DNA of 64,000 bases from DASQZT01 sp035638575 (GTDB lineage: Bacteria > Acidobacteriota > Terriglobia > Bryobacterales > Bryobacteraceae). How positions within the stretch are numbered: the first letter of the stretch is position 1; each line of letters opens with the position of its first letter. Shown piece after piece: positions 45,280-54,658 of the stretch. The notes under the pieces are model-generated. The model had not been told where the DNA came from. It made no database searches and saw nothing but the letters and a program-made list of their open reading frames with translations. Both the position numbers and the translations under genes were made by a program. The DNA lies in NCBI GenBank assembly GCA_035638575.1, contig DASQZT010000085.1:1-64000 (forward strand), written 5' to 3'.

Positions 45280-46098
45280 CTACTGTCTGGGTTTCGCAAC
45301 CGCCGTCCTCGGTTTCCAGTTCTGCGCGGCATGGTCCTGCTCGGCCACGTCGGCGGGCGCCAGCTTGGCCGCTTCGGCGGTGCGCGTCTTCTCCCCGCTT
45401 CTGTCTCCGTGAAGGAAGGCCAGGGTCAGCCAGAAATACGCGCGCTTGTCGTCCTTGTCGACGCCGTTGCCGGCGGCGAAGCGCTCTCCGAGGTTCGCCA
45501 TGGCGGGCGCGTACCCCTGGCCCGCAGAGGCGCTCACCCAGCGTGCGGCCTGCTCGTGATCGCGCTTCACGCCCTTGCCGCTGTCATACAGACGGCCCAG
45601 GTTGAATTGCGCCTCGGGATGGCCGTTGTCGGCTGCTTGCCAGTACCAATACGCGGCTTGCTCGGCGTCCTGCGGCATCCCGTACCCGTCCAGTCTTAAC
45701 CAGTCGGTCGGTGGACCATCGGCGTCCACCGAGTTCGCCATCTGGAACCAGCGCATGGCGTCGGTCAGATCCCTCGGAACACCCCAGCCGCGGGAATACA
45801 TCTGTCCCAGCGCAAACTGGGCTGCCGCGTTCCCCTGCTCGGCGGATTTCCGGTACCAGTTTGCGGCTGCGGTGAGGTCGCGCTGCACACTCAGTCCCTG
45901 GGCATACAAAACGCCCAAATCGAATTGGGCCTCGGCCTGTCCGGCGTCGGCCGCCGCTTTCCATTCCCGGTATGCCCTCTGGTAATCCTTGTTCTTGAAG
46001 GCCGCCAACCCCGCTGCGGTGTCGGCGAAAGCCGGCATCGCGGCCAGCAACAGCGCACACAATCCCATCATCTCCAAACGCACGGCGACGTATCGCAT
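45280..46098 (-). CDS. Sel1-repeat secreted protein
   Basis: This 272-residue protein has a signal peptide (MMGLCALLLAAMPAFA). It has at least five Sel1-like repeats of about 36 residues, for example AEAQFDLGVLYAQGLSVQRD, AAAQFALGQMYSRGWGVPRD and PEAQFNLGRLYDSGKGVKRD. One repeat is degenerate around DGPPTDWLRLDGYG. Sel1 repeats form helical solenoids that bind other proteins. AAGGAGAG precedes the ATG at 46098. It opens a reverse-strand run of three secreted-protein genes, and the role is probably in an envelope complex. Confidence 0.88.
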   Translation of the reverse strand: MRYVAVRLEMMGLCALLLAAMPAFADTAAGLAAFKNKDYQRAYREWKAAADAGQAEAQFDLGVLYAQGLSVQRDLTAAANWYRKSAEQGNAAAQFALGQMYSRGWGVPRDLTDAMRWFQMANSVDADGPPTDWLRLDGYGMPQDAEQAAYWYWQAADNGHPEAQFNLGRLYDSGKGVKRDHEQAARWVSASAGQGYAPAMANLGERFAAGNGVDKDDKRAYFWLTLAFLHGDRSGEKTRTAEAAKLAPADVAEQDHAAQNWKPRTAVAKPRQ

Positions 46099-46256
46099 GC
46101 TGCTCTCCTTTCTGATTACGTTGTAGCATGATGCGCCGGAGTTCGGACTCCTGGCTGGGTGCGCGGTGCCGGGAACGCGGTATCAGGGTGTATACTGGCC
46201 GCATCCTGGGTAGCCGTGTGCGAGCACCCGGTCTGCCACGAAAAGGGGGCAAGGAC

Positions 46257-48431
46257 ATGAGGAGAGCAAGACTCCTGTACTTATCGGCAATGCCGGCCGG
46301 CTTGGCCGTGCTCTGTGCCGGTGCACTGATCAAAGCGAACGCTCAGCAGCGCGCCGTCGATACGGTCCGCATCGACGACGACGACATCGGCGGCGTAGTC
46401 ACCAGCGCGAACGGCCCCGAAGCGGGCGTCTGGGTGATCGCCGAAACTGCCGAACTGCCGACCAGATTCATCAAGATCGTGGTGACCGACGATCGCGGCC
46501 GCTACGTGGTACCCGATCTTCCAAAGGCCAGCTACAGCGTGTGGGTGCGTGGCTATGGGTTGGTGGATTCTCCCAAAACGCAGTGCGCTCCCGGCAAGAT
46601 CGTCAATCTCAAAGCGGTGGTGGCGCCCAATCCGCGCGCCGCTGCGGAATACTACCCCGCCAGCTATTGGTATTCCCTTCTCCGCGTGCCCGGCAAGAGC
46701 GAGTTCCCCGGCACCGGACCGAAAGGCAACGGTATCTCGGAGAGTATGAAAAGCCAGGCTCAGTGGCTGGAGGTGATCAAGACCGATAGCTGCTGGTCAT
46801 GCCATCAACTGGGCAACAAGGCTACCCGGGAGATCTCCACGAACCTGGGGCATTTCGATTCTCCGATGCTTGCCTGGGAGCGGCGAGTCCAATCGGGACA
46901 GGCCGGTAGTGCGATGATCGGCAGCATCGGCCGGCTGGGCCGCGAACGCGCTCTTGCCATGTTCGCGGACTGGACCGGCCGGGTCGCGGCCGGCGAAGTC
47001 CCACCGGCGCCGCCCAGGCCGCAGGGCGTGGAGCGGAACGTCGTCATCACCGAATGGGACTGGGCTGCGCCCAAAGCGTATCTGCATGATGAAATCGCCA
47101 CCGACAAACGCAATCCCACAGTGAACGCCAACGGCCTGCTCTACGGCGCTCCCGAGCTCAGCACCGACAACATCCCCGTTCTCGATCCGGTGCATCACAC
47201 CGCGAGCCAGGTGAGAATGCCGGTGCGGGATCCCAAGACCCCCGCTCCGCCGAAGCCGCTGCAGCCTTCAATTTATTGGGGGGACGAATCCATCTGGGAC
47301 AGCCAGGCCAACATGCACAACCCCATGTTTGACGAAAAAGGACGGGTCTGGTTCACCTCCGTAATCCGGCCGCCCGACAACCCAGCCTACTGCCAGGATG
47401 GGTCGAGCCCATCGGCGAAACTGTTTCCCGTCAGCCGCAGTGGCCGCCAACTCGCCATGTGGGATCCCCAGACCAGGAAATTCACCCTGATCGACACGTG
47501 TTTCGGCACGCACCACCTGCAGTTCGCCCAAGACGCCAACCACACGCTGTGGACCAGCAGCGGCGGCGGGGGAGATGTTGTCGGCTGGCTGAATACGAAG
47601 ATGTTTGAAGAGACCCACGATGAGCGGAGGTCGCAGGGTTGGACCGCGCTCATCCTCGACACCAACGGCAACGGCAGGCGCGACGATTACGTGGAGCCGG
47701 ATCAACCGGTTGACCCCGCCAAGGACAAGCGCATCTCGGGTTCTTTCTACGGCGTCACCGTGAGCCCGTCGGACGGGTCCATCTGGGGATCCATCCTGGG
47801 CTTCCCGGGCAGGATCGTCCGGCTGGCGCCTGGGCCGAACCCGCCCGCCACCGCTCTGGCGGAAGTCTACGAATTGCCGTGGAACAACCCGAGGGCGCTG
47901 GTCCAGGGCTTCTCGCCGCGCGGGTTGGACATCGATACCAATGGCGTCGTCTGGACGGTGACTGCCAGCGGACACCTGGCCAGCTTCGATCGCCGCAAAT
48001 GCAAAGGGCCGCTCAACGGTCCGGCCGCCACTGGCCAGCACTGTCCGGAAGGCTGGACGCTCTATCCCTTTCCCGCACCGCAGCTCCAGGGCGTCACCGA
48101 TTCCGGCAGCGCCGAGGCCAGTTATTACGACTGGGTCGATCAATTCGATACCTTCGGACTGGGCAAGAACGTGCCGATTGCCACCGGCAACGGCGAAGAT
48201 GCGCTGATGGCGTTGGTGAACGGCAAATGGGTCGCGCTCCGGGTACCTTATCCGCTCGGCTTCTTCGCCAAAGGTCTGGATGGCCGCATCGACGATTCCA
48301 ATGCCGGTTGGAAAGGCAAGGGCTTGTGGTCGACTTACGCCACGCGAGCGGTCTTTCATGTCGAAGGCGGTAAGGGAACTACCAGCAAGGTGCTTCACTT
48401 TCAACTTCGCCCCGACCCGCTCGCCAATTGA
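46257..48431 (+). CDS. Secreted monohaem protein with regulatory-like domain and beta-propeller
   Basis: This 724-residue protein has a signal peptide (YLSAMPAGLAVLCAGALI). A carboxypeptidase-regulatory-like domain follows at about 40-120, with DDRGRYVVPDLPKASYSVWV. A haem c site CWSCH occurs at Cys179, Cys182, His183. From about 290 to the end, repeated segments such as NPMFDEKGRVWFTSV, DANHTLWTSSGGG and DIDTNGVVWTV resemble the propeller of the virginiamycin B lyase (Vgb)/NHL type. GGCAAGGAC lies before the ATG. The combination suggests a periplasmic redox or lyase protein, but no substrate can be named. It is followed by TonB receptor 3 after 195 bp. Confidence 0.78.
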   Translation: MRRARLLYLSAMPAGLAVLCAGALIKANAQQRAVDTVRIDDDDIGGVVTSANGPEAGVWVIAETAELPTRFIKIVVTDDRGRYVVPDLPKASYSVWVRGYGLVDSPKTQCAPGKIVNLKAVVAPNPRAAAEYYPASYWYSLLRVPGKSEFPGTGPKGNGISESMKSQAQWLEVIKTDSCWSCHQLGNKATREISTNLGHFDSPMLAWERRVQSGQAGSAMIGSIGRLGRERALAMFADWTGRVAAGEVPPAPPRPQGVERNVVITEWDWAAPKAYLHDEIATDKRNPTVNANGLLYGAPELSTDNIPVLDPVHHTASQVRMPVRDPKTPAPPKPLQPSIYWGDESIWDSQANMHNPMFDEKGRVWFTSVIRPPDNPAYCQDGSSPSAKLFPVSRSGRQLAMWDPQTRKFTLIDTCFGTHHLQFAQDANHTLWTSSGGGGDVVGWLNTKMFEETHDERRSQGWTALILDTNGNGRRDDYVEPDQPVDPAKDKRISGSFYGVTVSPSDGSIWGSILGFPGRIVRLAPGPNPPATALAEVYELPWNNPRALVQGFSPRGLDIDTNGVVWTVTASGHLASFDRRKCKGPLNGPAATGQHCPEGWTLYPFPAPQLQGVTDSGSAEASYYDWVDQFDTFGLGKNVPIATGNGEDALMALVNGKWVALRVPYPLGFFAKGLDGRIDDSNAGWKGKGLWSTYATRAVFHVEGGKGTTSKVLHFQLRPDPLAN

Positions 48432-48522
48432 TTTGGGCGTGGCCACTTGGGAGGCGAACTTGCGCGGTGGCGGACTCGCACGGAAAGCCCGCCGCATCGC
48501 CCGATGTTCATGAAAAAAGATG

Positions 48523-48552
48523 TTTCCCGCGGAGGGCGGTTAGATGTATAAT
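48523..48552 (+). promoter_or_regulatory. Candidate promoter of TonB receptor 3
   Basis: TATAAT at 48547-48552 is a perfect -10 box. The -35 region about 17-18 bp upstream (TTTCCC at 48523-48528) is weak. The distance of 74 bp to the receptor ATG leaves a leader that contains the palindrome at 48585-48602. Confidence 0.42.
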
Positions 48553-48584
48553 CGGTCCCGATAGTCCGAGTAATCGCTTTCAGT

Positions 48585-48602
48585 CCATCCTGGCCAGGAT
48601 GG
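48585..48602 (+). repeat. 18-bp perfect palindrome in the TonB receptor 3 leader
   Basis: CCATCCTGGCCAGGATGG is self-complementary over all 18 bases and lies 24 bp before the receptor start. Its position downstream of the candidate -10 box suits a regulator-binding site or an mRNA hairpin near the ribosome site GAGGGGT. Confidence 0.55.
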
Positions 48603-48626
48603 CAAAACCGGGGCTGAGGGGTCGCT

Positions 48627-51600
48627 ATGTCCAACAAGAATTCAAGAAGCGTCGTTGCTGTCGGTAGTTTGCTGCTGACTTTCGTGGTGCTGGGAAACGT
48701 GCCGGCCCTGCATGCGCAGGCGGTCTCTATTGCTTCTGCGACAGGTCGGGTCACAGACGAGCAGGGCGCCGTGGTGGCCGGCGCCCAGATTAAGATGACC
48801 GCCGTGGATACCGGCGCCGTGTACAATGCGGCTACCAACTCGGATGGCATCTACACCATCCCAAGCCTGCCGATCGGCGCTTACACCCTCGAATCGACGG
48901 TTGCCGGGTTTCAAACGTACGTGCAGAGCGGCATTCTTTTAAGAGTCAACGACTACGTACAGATCAACGTCACCATGAAAGTGGGAGCACTGGCGGAAAG
49001 GGTGGAGGTGCACGCCAACGCCAGCCTGGTGCAGACGCAGCAAAATACGATTTCCCAAGTGGTTGATCAGCAGCGCATCGTCGACCTGCCACTCAATGGG
49101 CGCGATCCGACGGAGCTGATCACCATCTCCGGCGCGTCCATCAATCACAGCGACGGAACCAATACCGGCAGTAAGAGCTTCTTCAGCTCGCAATCCATCT
49201 CCATCGCCGGTAGCGCGGGCGACGCCACCAACTACCTGCTCGATGGCGGAGACAATAACGACAGCTTTACCAATGTAAATATGCCTTTCCCCTTTCCCGA
49301 TGCGCTGTCGGAGTTCAGCGTGGAGACCAGCACTCTGCCGGCCCGCAACGGCCTGCACCCGGGAGGCGTCGTGAACGCGGTCACCAAGTCCGGAACGAAT
49401 CGATGGCACGGCGACCTTTTTGAGTTCATCCGCAATGGGGATGTCAACGCGATCAACTATTTTGCCCCTAAGCAGGACAGCCTGAAGAGGAACCAGTTCG
49501 GGGGCACATTAGGAGGCAGGATCATCCGGGACAAGCTATTCTTCTTCGGTGGTTATCAACGATCCGACATACGCCAGGACCCGTCCTCGAGCAGCGCTTT
49601 TGTTCCCACTGCCGCGGCACTGTCGGGCGACTTCAGCGCGCTCGACGGCGCCGGTTGCCAGGCCAAGGGTGTGGCTCGCGTCGTTAACGATCCGACCACT
49701 GGTCTCCCGTTGCCAAACGACCAGATCAGTCCGACGCGCTTCGATCCCGTGTCGGCCGCTCTCTCCAAGTACTTGCCCCAGACAGCAAGCCCCTGCGGCA
49801 AGGTTTCCTATGGTATCCCGATACAATCCAATGAAAGCCAATTCGTGGGGCGCGTCGACTGGATCATCAACCCCAAACACTCCCTCTACGGACGCTATTT
49901 TGTGGATGACTACACGCTGGTTGCATTCTTCGATCCTCACGATATCCTGGTCACCTCGGTATCGGGAAACGTGGAGCGTGCCCAGACCTTCGTTCTGGGC
50001 GATACTTACACTGTCAATCCATCCACTGTGAACTCCGCCCATTTCACGTTCGGCCGCAGGAGCGACAACCGCGGCCCAAACACGAACGGAGTCAATATGC
50101 TTGCGCTGGGAGCCACTAACCTCTACCAGGGCACCCAGGACTTCTTGCAGGTGGCTGTCAATAATGGCGGATTCGCCGTAGGCTGCGGCAGTTGTGCGCT
50201 GGGGGTCTTCCCCGTCACCAGCTTCCAATATGCCGACGATGTGGATATTCTGCGCGGCAACCACCAGATTGCCTTCGGCGTGGACTACCTCAGAACCCGC
50301 GAGGTCCAGGAAAATCACTATTACGACGACGGAAACTTCAGTTTTTCCGGCCAGTATAGCAACGATCCACTGCTGGACTTCCTTACGGGCAAGATGAATA
50401 CCTTCAGTCAGAGCGGTGCGCAGCTCGACGATCTTCGCCAAAATGTGGTTGGGCTTTATGTGCAGGACACTTATCATATGACTTCCCGGCTGGTTGTCAA
50501 TCTCGGCCTGCGCTGGGAGCCTTTTCTGCCTGAATACGACCACTATAATCGGGGCAGCACGTTTTCCCCTGCGGCCTTTTACGCAGGCCAGGTCAGTCAG
50601 GTTTACGTGAACGCGCCTGCCGGGTCTCTCTTCGCCGGCGACCCCGGGGTCACACATGCCTTTACGGATAGAAGGCTGGCGAACTTCTCTCCTCGCCTTG
50701 GCATGGTCTACGATCCGACCGGCCGTGGCAAGACGACCCTCCGGGTTGGCGCGGCGCTCCTCTACGACTCGGTAGGGGCCTTCATTCCATACCGCATGGT
50801 CGCTCAAAATCCGCCCTTCGGCCCTCAGGTTACCCTTACCAGCGGCCCTTACCAGTTCAGCAATCCGTGGGGCAACGTCCCGGGCGGCAACCCGTTCCCG
50901 CTCCCCACGCCAGGCAAAAATGTCGCCTTCCCGCTGGCAAATTCGGAGGTGTTCTTGCCGCCGCATATCCATTCCCCGAGCGTGGGGCAATGGAATGCCA
51001 GCATGCAGCACCGGTTCGGCGACAACTGGGTCTTTACCATCTCTTACCTGGGCAATAAAACCTCCCACTTGTGGATAGCGAATGAGGTTAACCCGGCCGT
51101 TTACATTCCCGGCACTTGCGGGAGCGCGGCCTGCTCTTCCACTGGCAATACCCAGGCGAGGCGCGTTCTGTCCCTGGCAAATCCCAAGGCCGGCCAATAC
51201 TATTCCCAAATGGCCATCGCCGATGACGGCATCAGCTCTAACTATAACGGCCTGCTCACATCCATGGAGCACCGTTTTGCACAGCATTATACGCTCCTCG
51301 CCAATTACACGTGGTCGAAATGCCTGGGTATTTCCCCGGTTATTTCTTTGGGCACGGGCCAGATCGAAGACCCTAACAACGCACGGCGGGACTACGGTCC
51401 TTGCAGCTATGACGTACCCTATCTCTTTAACACCAGCGTAGTCTACTCGAGCCAGGTTGGGCATGGCGGCTTGATATCCCATTTCCTTGGCAACTGGAAT
51501 CTGGCGCCTCTGATGCGCCTCCGGAGCGGATTGCCGGTAAACCCTGTAACAGGAAAAGACAATTCGCTGACGGGTGTCGGCTTTGACCGGCCCAATGTGG

Positions 51601-51935
51601 TAGCTGGCGAGCAGATGTATACCGGTGCGAGTCATGGTTTGTTTTACCAGTACATAAATCCTGGTCTCTACACCGCCAACGCGTTAGGTACGTTTGGGAA
51701 CGCGGCTCACAACAGCTTGCGGGCTCCCGGATATTTCGATGTGGACCTGGCAGTCAGCCGGCAATTCAACCTGCTCGAGCGGCTGACGTTGCACATACGT
51801 GCGGAAGCATTCAACGTGATGAACCACCCGAACTTCGGCGCGCCGAATGCCAACATTGCATCCAGCAGCTTCGGGCAGATCACAAGCGCCAGCGATCCGC
51901 GCATCTTGCAAGCATCCATGAAGTTGGTTTTCTAG
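48627..51935 (+). CDS. TonB-dependent receptor with carboxypeptidase-regulatory-like N-domain (3)
   Basis: This 1102-residue outer-membrane protein has a signal peptide (VGSLLLTFVVLGNVPALHA). Its regulatory domain (GRVTDEQGAVVAGAQIKMTA) spans about 37-120, the plug contains IVDLPLNGRDPTELITISGA, and the barrel ends in KLVF. GAGGGGT precedes the ATG. Downstream, 11 bp away, is a Tat-exported hydrolase-like gene on the same strand, so the pair is probably one operon and the ligand may be what that protein processes. Confidence 0.93.
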   Translation: MSNKNSRSVVAVGSLLLTFVVLGNVPALHAQAVSIASATGRVTDEQGAVVAGAQIKMTAVDTGAVYNAATNSDGIYTIPSLPIGAYTLESTVAGFQTYVQSGILLRVNDYVQINVTMKVGALAERVEVHANASLVQTQQNTISQVVDQQRIVDLPLNGRDPTELITISGASINHSDGTNTGSKSFFSSQSISIAGSAGDATNYLLDGGDNNDSFTNVNMPFPFPDALSEFSVETSTLPARNGLHPGGVVNAVTKSGTNRWHGDLFEFIRNGDVNAINYFAPKQDSLKRNQFGGTLGGRIIRDKLFFFGGYQRSDIRQDPSSSSAFVPTAAALSGDFSALDGAGCQAKGVARVVNDPTTGLPLPNDQISPTRFDPVSAALSKYLPQTASPCGKVSYGIPIQSNESQFVGRVDWIINPKHSLYGRYFVDDYTLVAFFDPHDILVTSVSGNVERAQTFVLGDTYTVNPSTVNSAHFTFGRRSDNRGPNTNGVNMLALGATNLYQGTQDFLQVAVNNGGFAVGCGSCALGVFPVTSFQYADDVDILRGNHQIAFGVDYLRTREVQENHYYDDGNFSFSGQYSNDPLLDFLTGKMNTFSQSGAQLDDLRQNVVGLYVQDTYHMTSRLVVNLGLRWEPFLPEYDHYNRGSTFSPAAFYAGQVSQVYVNAPAGSLFAGDPGVTHAFTDRRLANFSPRLGMVYDPTGRGKTTLRVGAALLYDSVGAFIPYRMVAQNPPFGPQVTLTSGPYQFSNPWGNVPGGNPFPLPTPGKNVAFPLANSEVFLPPHIHSPSVGQWNASMQHRFGDNWVFTISYLGNKTSHLWIANEVNPAVYIPGTCGSAACSSTGNTQARRVLSLANPKAGQYYSQMAIADDGISSNYNGLLTSMEHRFAQHYTLLANYTWSKCLGISPVISLGTGQIEDPNNARRDYGPCSYDVPYLFNTSVVYSSQVGHGGLISHFLGNWNLAPLMRLRSGLPVNPVTGKDNSLTGVGFDRPNVVAGEQMYTGASHGLFYQYINPGLYTANALGTFGNAAHNSLRAPGYFDVDLAVSRQFNLLERLTLHIRAEAFNVMNHPNFGAPNANIASSSFGQITSASDPRILQASMKLVF

Positions 51936-51946
51936 AGGGGACCGCC

Positions 51947-54658
51947 ATGGCATCCGATTTGAACAACCGCATTCCGCGGCGTAATTTCATCAAGCAAGCC
52001 AGCCAGGTTACCGCGCTGGGCTTTCTGCCGGGAGGTCTCTCCGGCGCATCCGGGCGCATCGCCTTGATTGTGGATCCGGCGGACCCAGTAGCGTCCTCGC
52101 CGCCCGTAAAATGGGCCGCCGAACAGGTGCGCCTGGCGGTCACGGCCAAAGGCGCCTCCTTGCAGGTCTCGAATTCGCCGGAGGAAGCCGGCGATTTCAG
52201 TCTGCGGATCGTGGTGGCCGGGGTTCGCTCCGCGATGGCTCGCGCCTTCCTGAAGGGCGGAACCGTTCCGCCGCGCGAGGCTTTCCTCCTGATGCCCGGA
52301 AAGATGTCCGGGATGGCGGCCGTGCTTGTGTCCGGTTCGGACGCGTCGGGTTTCGTCTATGGGCTTCTGGAACTGGCCGACCGCGTCCGTTACGGTGCTG
52401 ATCCAATGTCTGGCCTGGCTCTCGCCCAGCCCATCCAGGAGCAACCCGCCAACCAGGTGAGGAGCATCGCGCGCGCTTTCGTGAGCGACGTGGAGGACAA
52501 GCCATGGTTTTACGACCGCGAGTTCTGGCGCGATTATCTGACCACGCTGGCGGCCCAGCGTTTCAATCGCTTCGCACTTACATTCGGCCTGGGATATGAT
52601 TTCCCGCGAGGCGTTACGGGCGACTATCTCCATTTTCCTTACCCGTACTTACTCGACGTTCCTGGTTACCGCGTCCGGGCCGTCCCTCTGGATGATGCCG
52701 AGCGCGACCGCAACCTTGAAATGCTGCGTTTCATCAGCGGCGAGACCGCTCTCCGCGGCCTCGATTTCCAACTGGCTCTCTGGACGCACGCTTATGAATG
52801 GACCGATAGTCCGCACTCCCATCACCATATCGAGGGACTTACTCCGGAAACGCACGCCCCGTATTGCCGCGATGCGCTGGCGCTCCTGCTGAAGAATTGC
52901 CCCGCGATCCGGGGCCTTACTTTCCGGGTGCACGGAGAGAGCGGCGTGCCGGAAGGAAGTTACTCGTTCTGGCGAACGGTGTTTGATGGGATCGTCCGCG
53001 CCGGGCGCCGCATTGAAATCGACATGCACGCCAAGGGCATCGATAGCAAAATGATGGACGTGGCGGTGGAAACCGGCATGCCCGTCAAGATCTCGGCGAA
53101 GTACTGGGCGGAACACATGGGGCTGGGATACCATCAGGCCGCCATCCGCGAGTTGGAAATGCCGCGCGACGACGAAAAGGTCGATGGCATCTTCAGTCTG
53201 AGCAACGGTTCCCGCCGTTTCCTCCGCTACGGATATGGAGATTTGTTCCAGGAAGGCCGCCGCTACGATGTTCTGTTCCGAATCTGGGCTGGGACCCAGC
53301 GTCTGCTGCTGTGGGGCGATCCGGCGACTGCCGCGGCTTACGGGCACTCGGCGCATTTCTGCGGAGCCTCCGGCGTGGAAATCTGCGAGCCGCTGTTTTT
53401 CAAGGGTCGTCAAGGGTCGGGGTTGCCAGGTGGCCGCTGCGCCTACGCCGATGAGTCGCTCAATCCCACGGGCGGCGATTTCAGGAAGTACGAATACACC
53501 TATCGAATCTGGGGACGGCTGCTGTACCACCCGGAAACAGATCCGGAGAATTGGAGGAGATATCTCCGCACCGAGTTTGGCGCCGCCGGGACCTCCGTCG
53601 AAAATGCCCTGAGTCACGCCAGCCGGGTATTGCCTTTGATCACCACGGCGCACCTTCCCTCGGCCTCGAATCTGGGCTGTTGGATGGAGGTGTACACCAA
53701 CATGCCGATTGTGGAAGGCGGCGCGCAGGTGCCCTATGGAGATACTGTACAGCCGAAGCGTCTCGGCACCGTGAGCCCGTTGGACCCGGAACTGTTTTCC
53801 ACCATCGAAGAGCACGCCGGCGAGCTTTTGAAAGGCCCGAGAAGCGGTAAGTACTCGCCGGTGGAGGTGGCCCAATGGCTTGAAGATTCGGCGGCGGTGG
53901 CTGAGCGTGAACTGGGAACCGCCGTCAACCGTGCGCCCTCCAGGAATGCGCCCGAGTTCCGCCGGGTGGAAGAGGACGTGCGAATCCAAGTCGGACTCGC
54001 TCAATTCTTCGCCGCGCAACTGCGCAGCGGAGTCCTGTTCGATATCTACCGGCGAACCGGAGATGGCACGGCACGGGAGCAGGCGATCGCCGCCTGCCGC
54101 CGCGCTCGGAACGCGTGGGCCTCCATGGCGGAAAGGGCGCAACGTGTCTATAGGGCGGACATCACCTTTGGAGAAACGCCGGTACGGAGAGGGCACTGGA
54201 TGGACCGTTTGCCGGCAATCGATAAGGATCTTGCAGCCATGGAAGCCGCGCATCTCGAACCGGCGCATGCCATAGAGGTGAATGCGGAGGTGACGGAGTT
54301 GGCGATCCGGGCAGCCATGGAACAGCCTCGCCGGGTGTCGGTGAAATGCGATCACATACCGCCGGAGAGGTTCCAGCCCGGAAATTCGGTTTCCATCGGA
54401 CTGAGGCCCGGCGGCCCGGTGGCGAGCGCGCGCCTGCACTACCGGCGCGTGAATCAGGCCGAGCGCTGGCAGGTTCTCGACATGGAGCGCGACGGGCCCG
54501 CGTTTAGGACTGCCATTCCCGCCGATTACACCAGATCCCCGTACGCGCTCGAATACTACTTCGAGTTGCGGCGCGATGCTGCGACTGCGTGGCTGCACCC
54601 GGGCTTCGCCGCCAATCTCGACAACCAGCCGTACTTTGTGCTGATGGCGAAGCGCTAA
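51947..54658 (+). CDS. Tat-exported hydrolase-like protein of unassigned family
   Basis: This 903-residue protein has a twin-arginine leader (PRRNFIKQASQVTALGF). Residues about 35-150 resemble the small alpha/beta domain that precedes GH20 and GH67 barrels, with WAAEQVRLAVTAKGASLQV and ASGFVYGLLELADRVRYG. A barrel-like region follows at about 165-560, with LTTLAAQRFNRFALTFGLGY and RVHGESGVPEGSYSFW; the Glu of HGESG is a candidate catalytic residue. The C-terminal 200 residues are helical and then beta-rich. I cannot name the activity. It follows TonB receptor 3 by 11 bp, and its stop touches the stop of the convergent gene. Confidence 0.72.
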   Translation: MASDLNNRIPRRNFIKQASQVTALGFLPGGLSGASGRIALIVDPADPVASSPPVKWAAEQVRLAVTAKGASLQVSNSPEEAGDFSLRIVVAGVRSAMARAFLKGGTVPPREAFLLMPGKMSGMAAVLVSGSDASGFVYGLLELADRVRYGADPMSGLALAQPIQEQPANQVRSIARAFVSDVEDKPWFYDREFWRDYLTTLAAQRFNRFALTFGLGYDFPRGVTGDYLHFPYPYLLDVPGYRVRAVPLDDAERDRNLEMLRFISGETALRGLDFQLALWTHAYEWTDSPHSHHHIEGLTPETHAPYCRDALALLLKNCPAIRGLTFRVHGESGVPEGSYSFWRTVFDGIVRAGRRIEIDMHAKGIDSKMMDVAVETGMPVKISAKYWAEHMGLGYHQAAIRELEMPRDDEKVDGIFSLSNGSRRFLRYGYGDLFQEGRRYDVLFRIWAGTQRLLLWGDPATAAAYGHSAHFCGASGVEICEPLFFKGRQGSGLPGGRCAYADESLNPTGGDFRKYEYTYRIWGRLLYHPETDPENWRRYLRTEFGAAGTSVENALSHASRVLPLITTAHLPSASNLGCWMEVYTNMPIVEGGAQVPYGDTVQPKRLGTVSPLDPELFSTIEEHAGELLKGPRSGKYSPVEVAQWLEDSAAVAERELGTAVNRAPSRNAPEFRRVEEDVRIQVGLAQFFAAQLRSGVLFDIYRRTGDGTAREQAIAACRRARNAWASMAERAQRVYRADITFGETPVRRGHWMDRLPAIDKDLAAMEAAHLEPAHAIEVNAEVTELAIRAAMEQPRRVSVKCDHIPPERFQPGNSVSIGLRPGGPVASARLHYRRVNQAERWQVLDMERDGPAFRTAIPADYTRSPYALEYYFELRRDAATAWLHPGFAANLDNQPYFVLMAKR

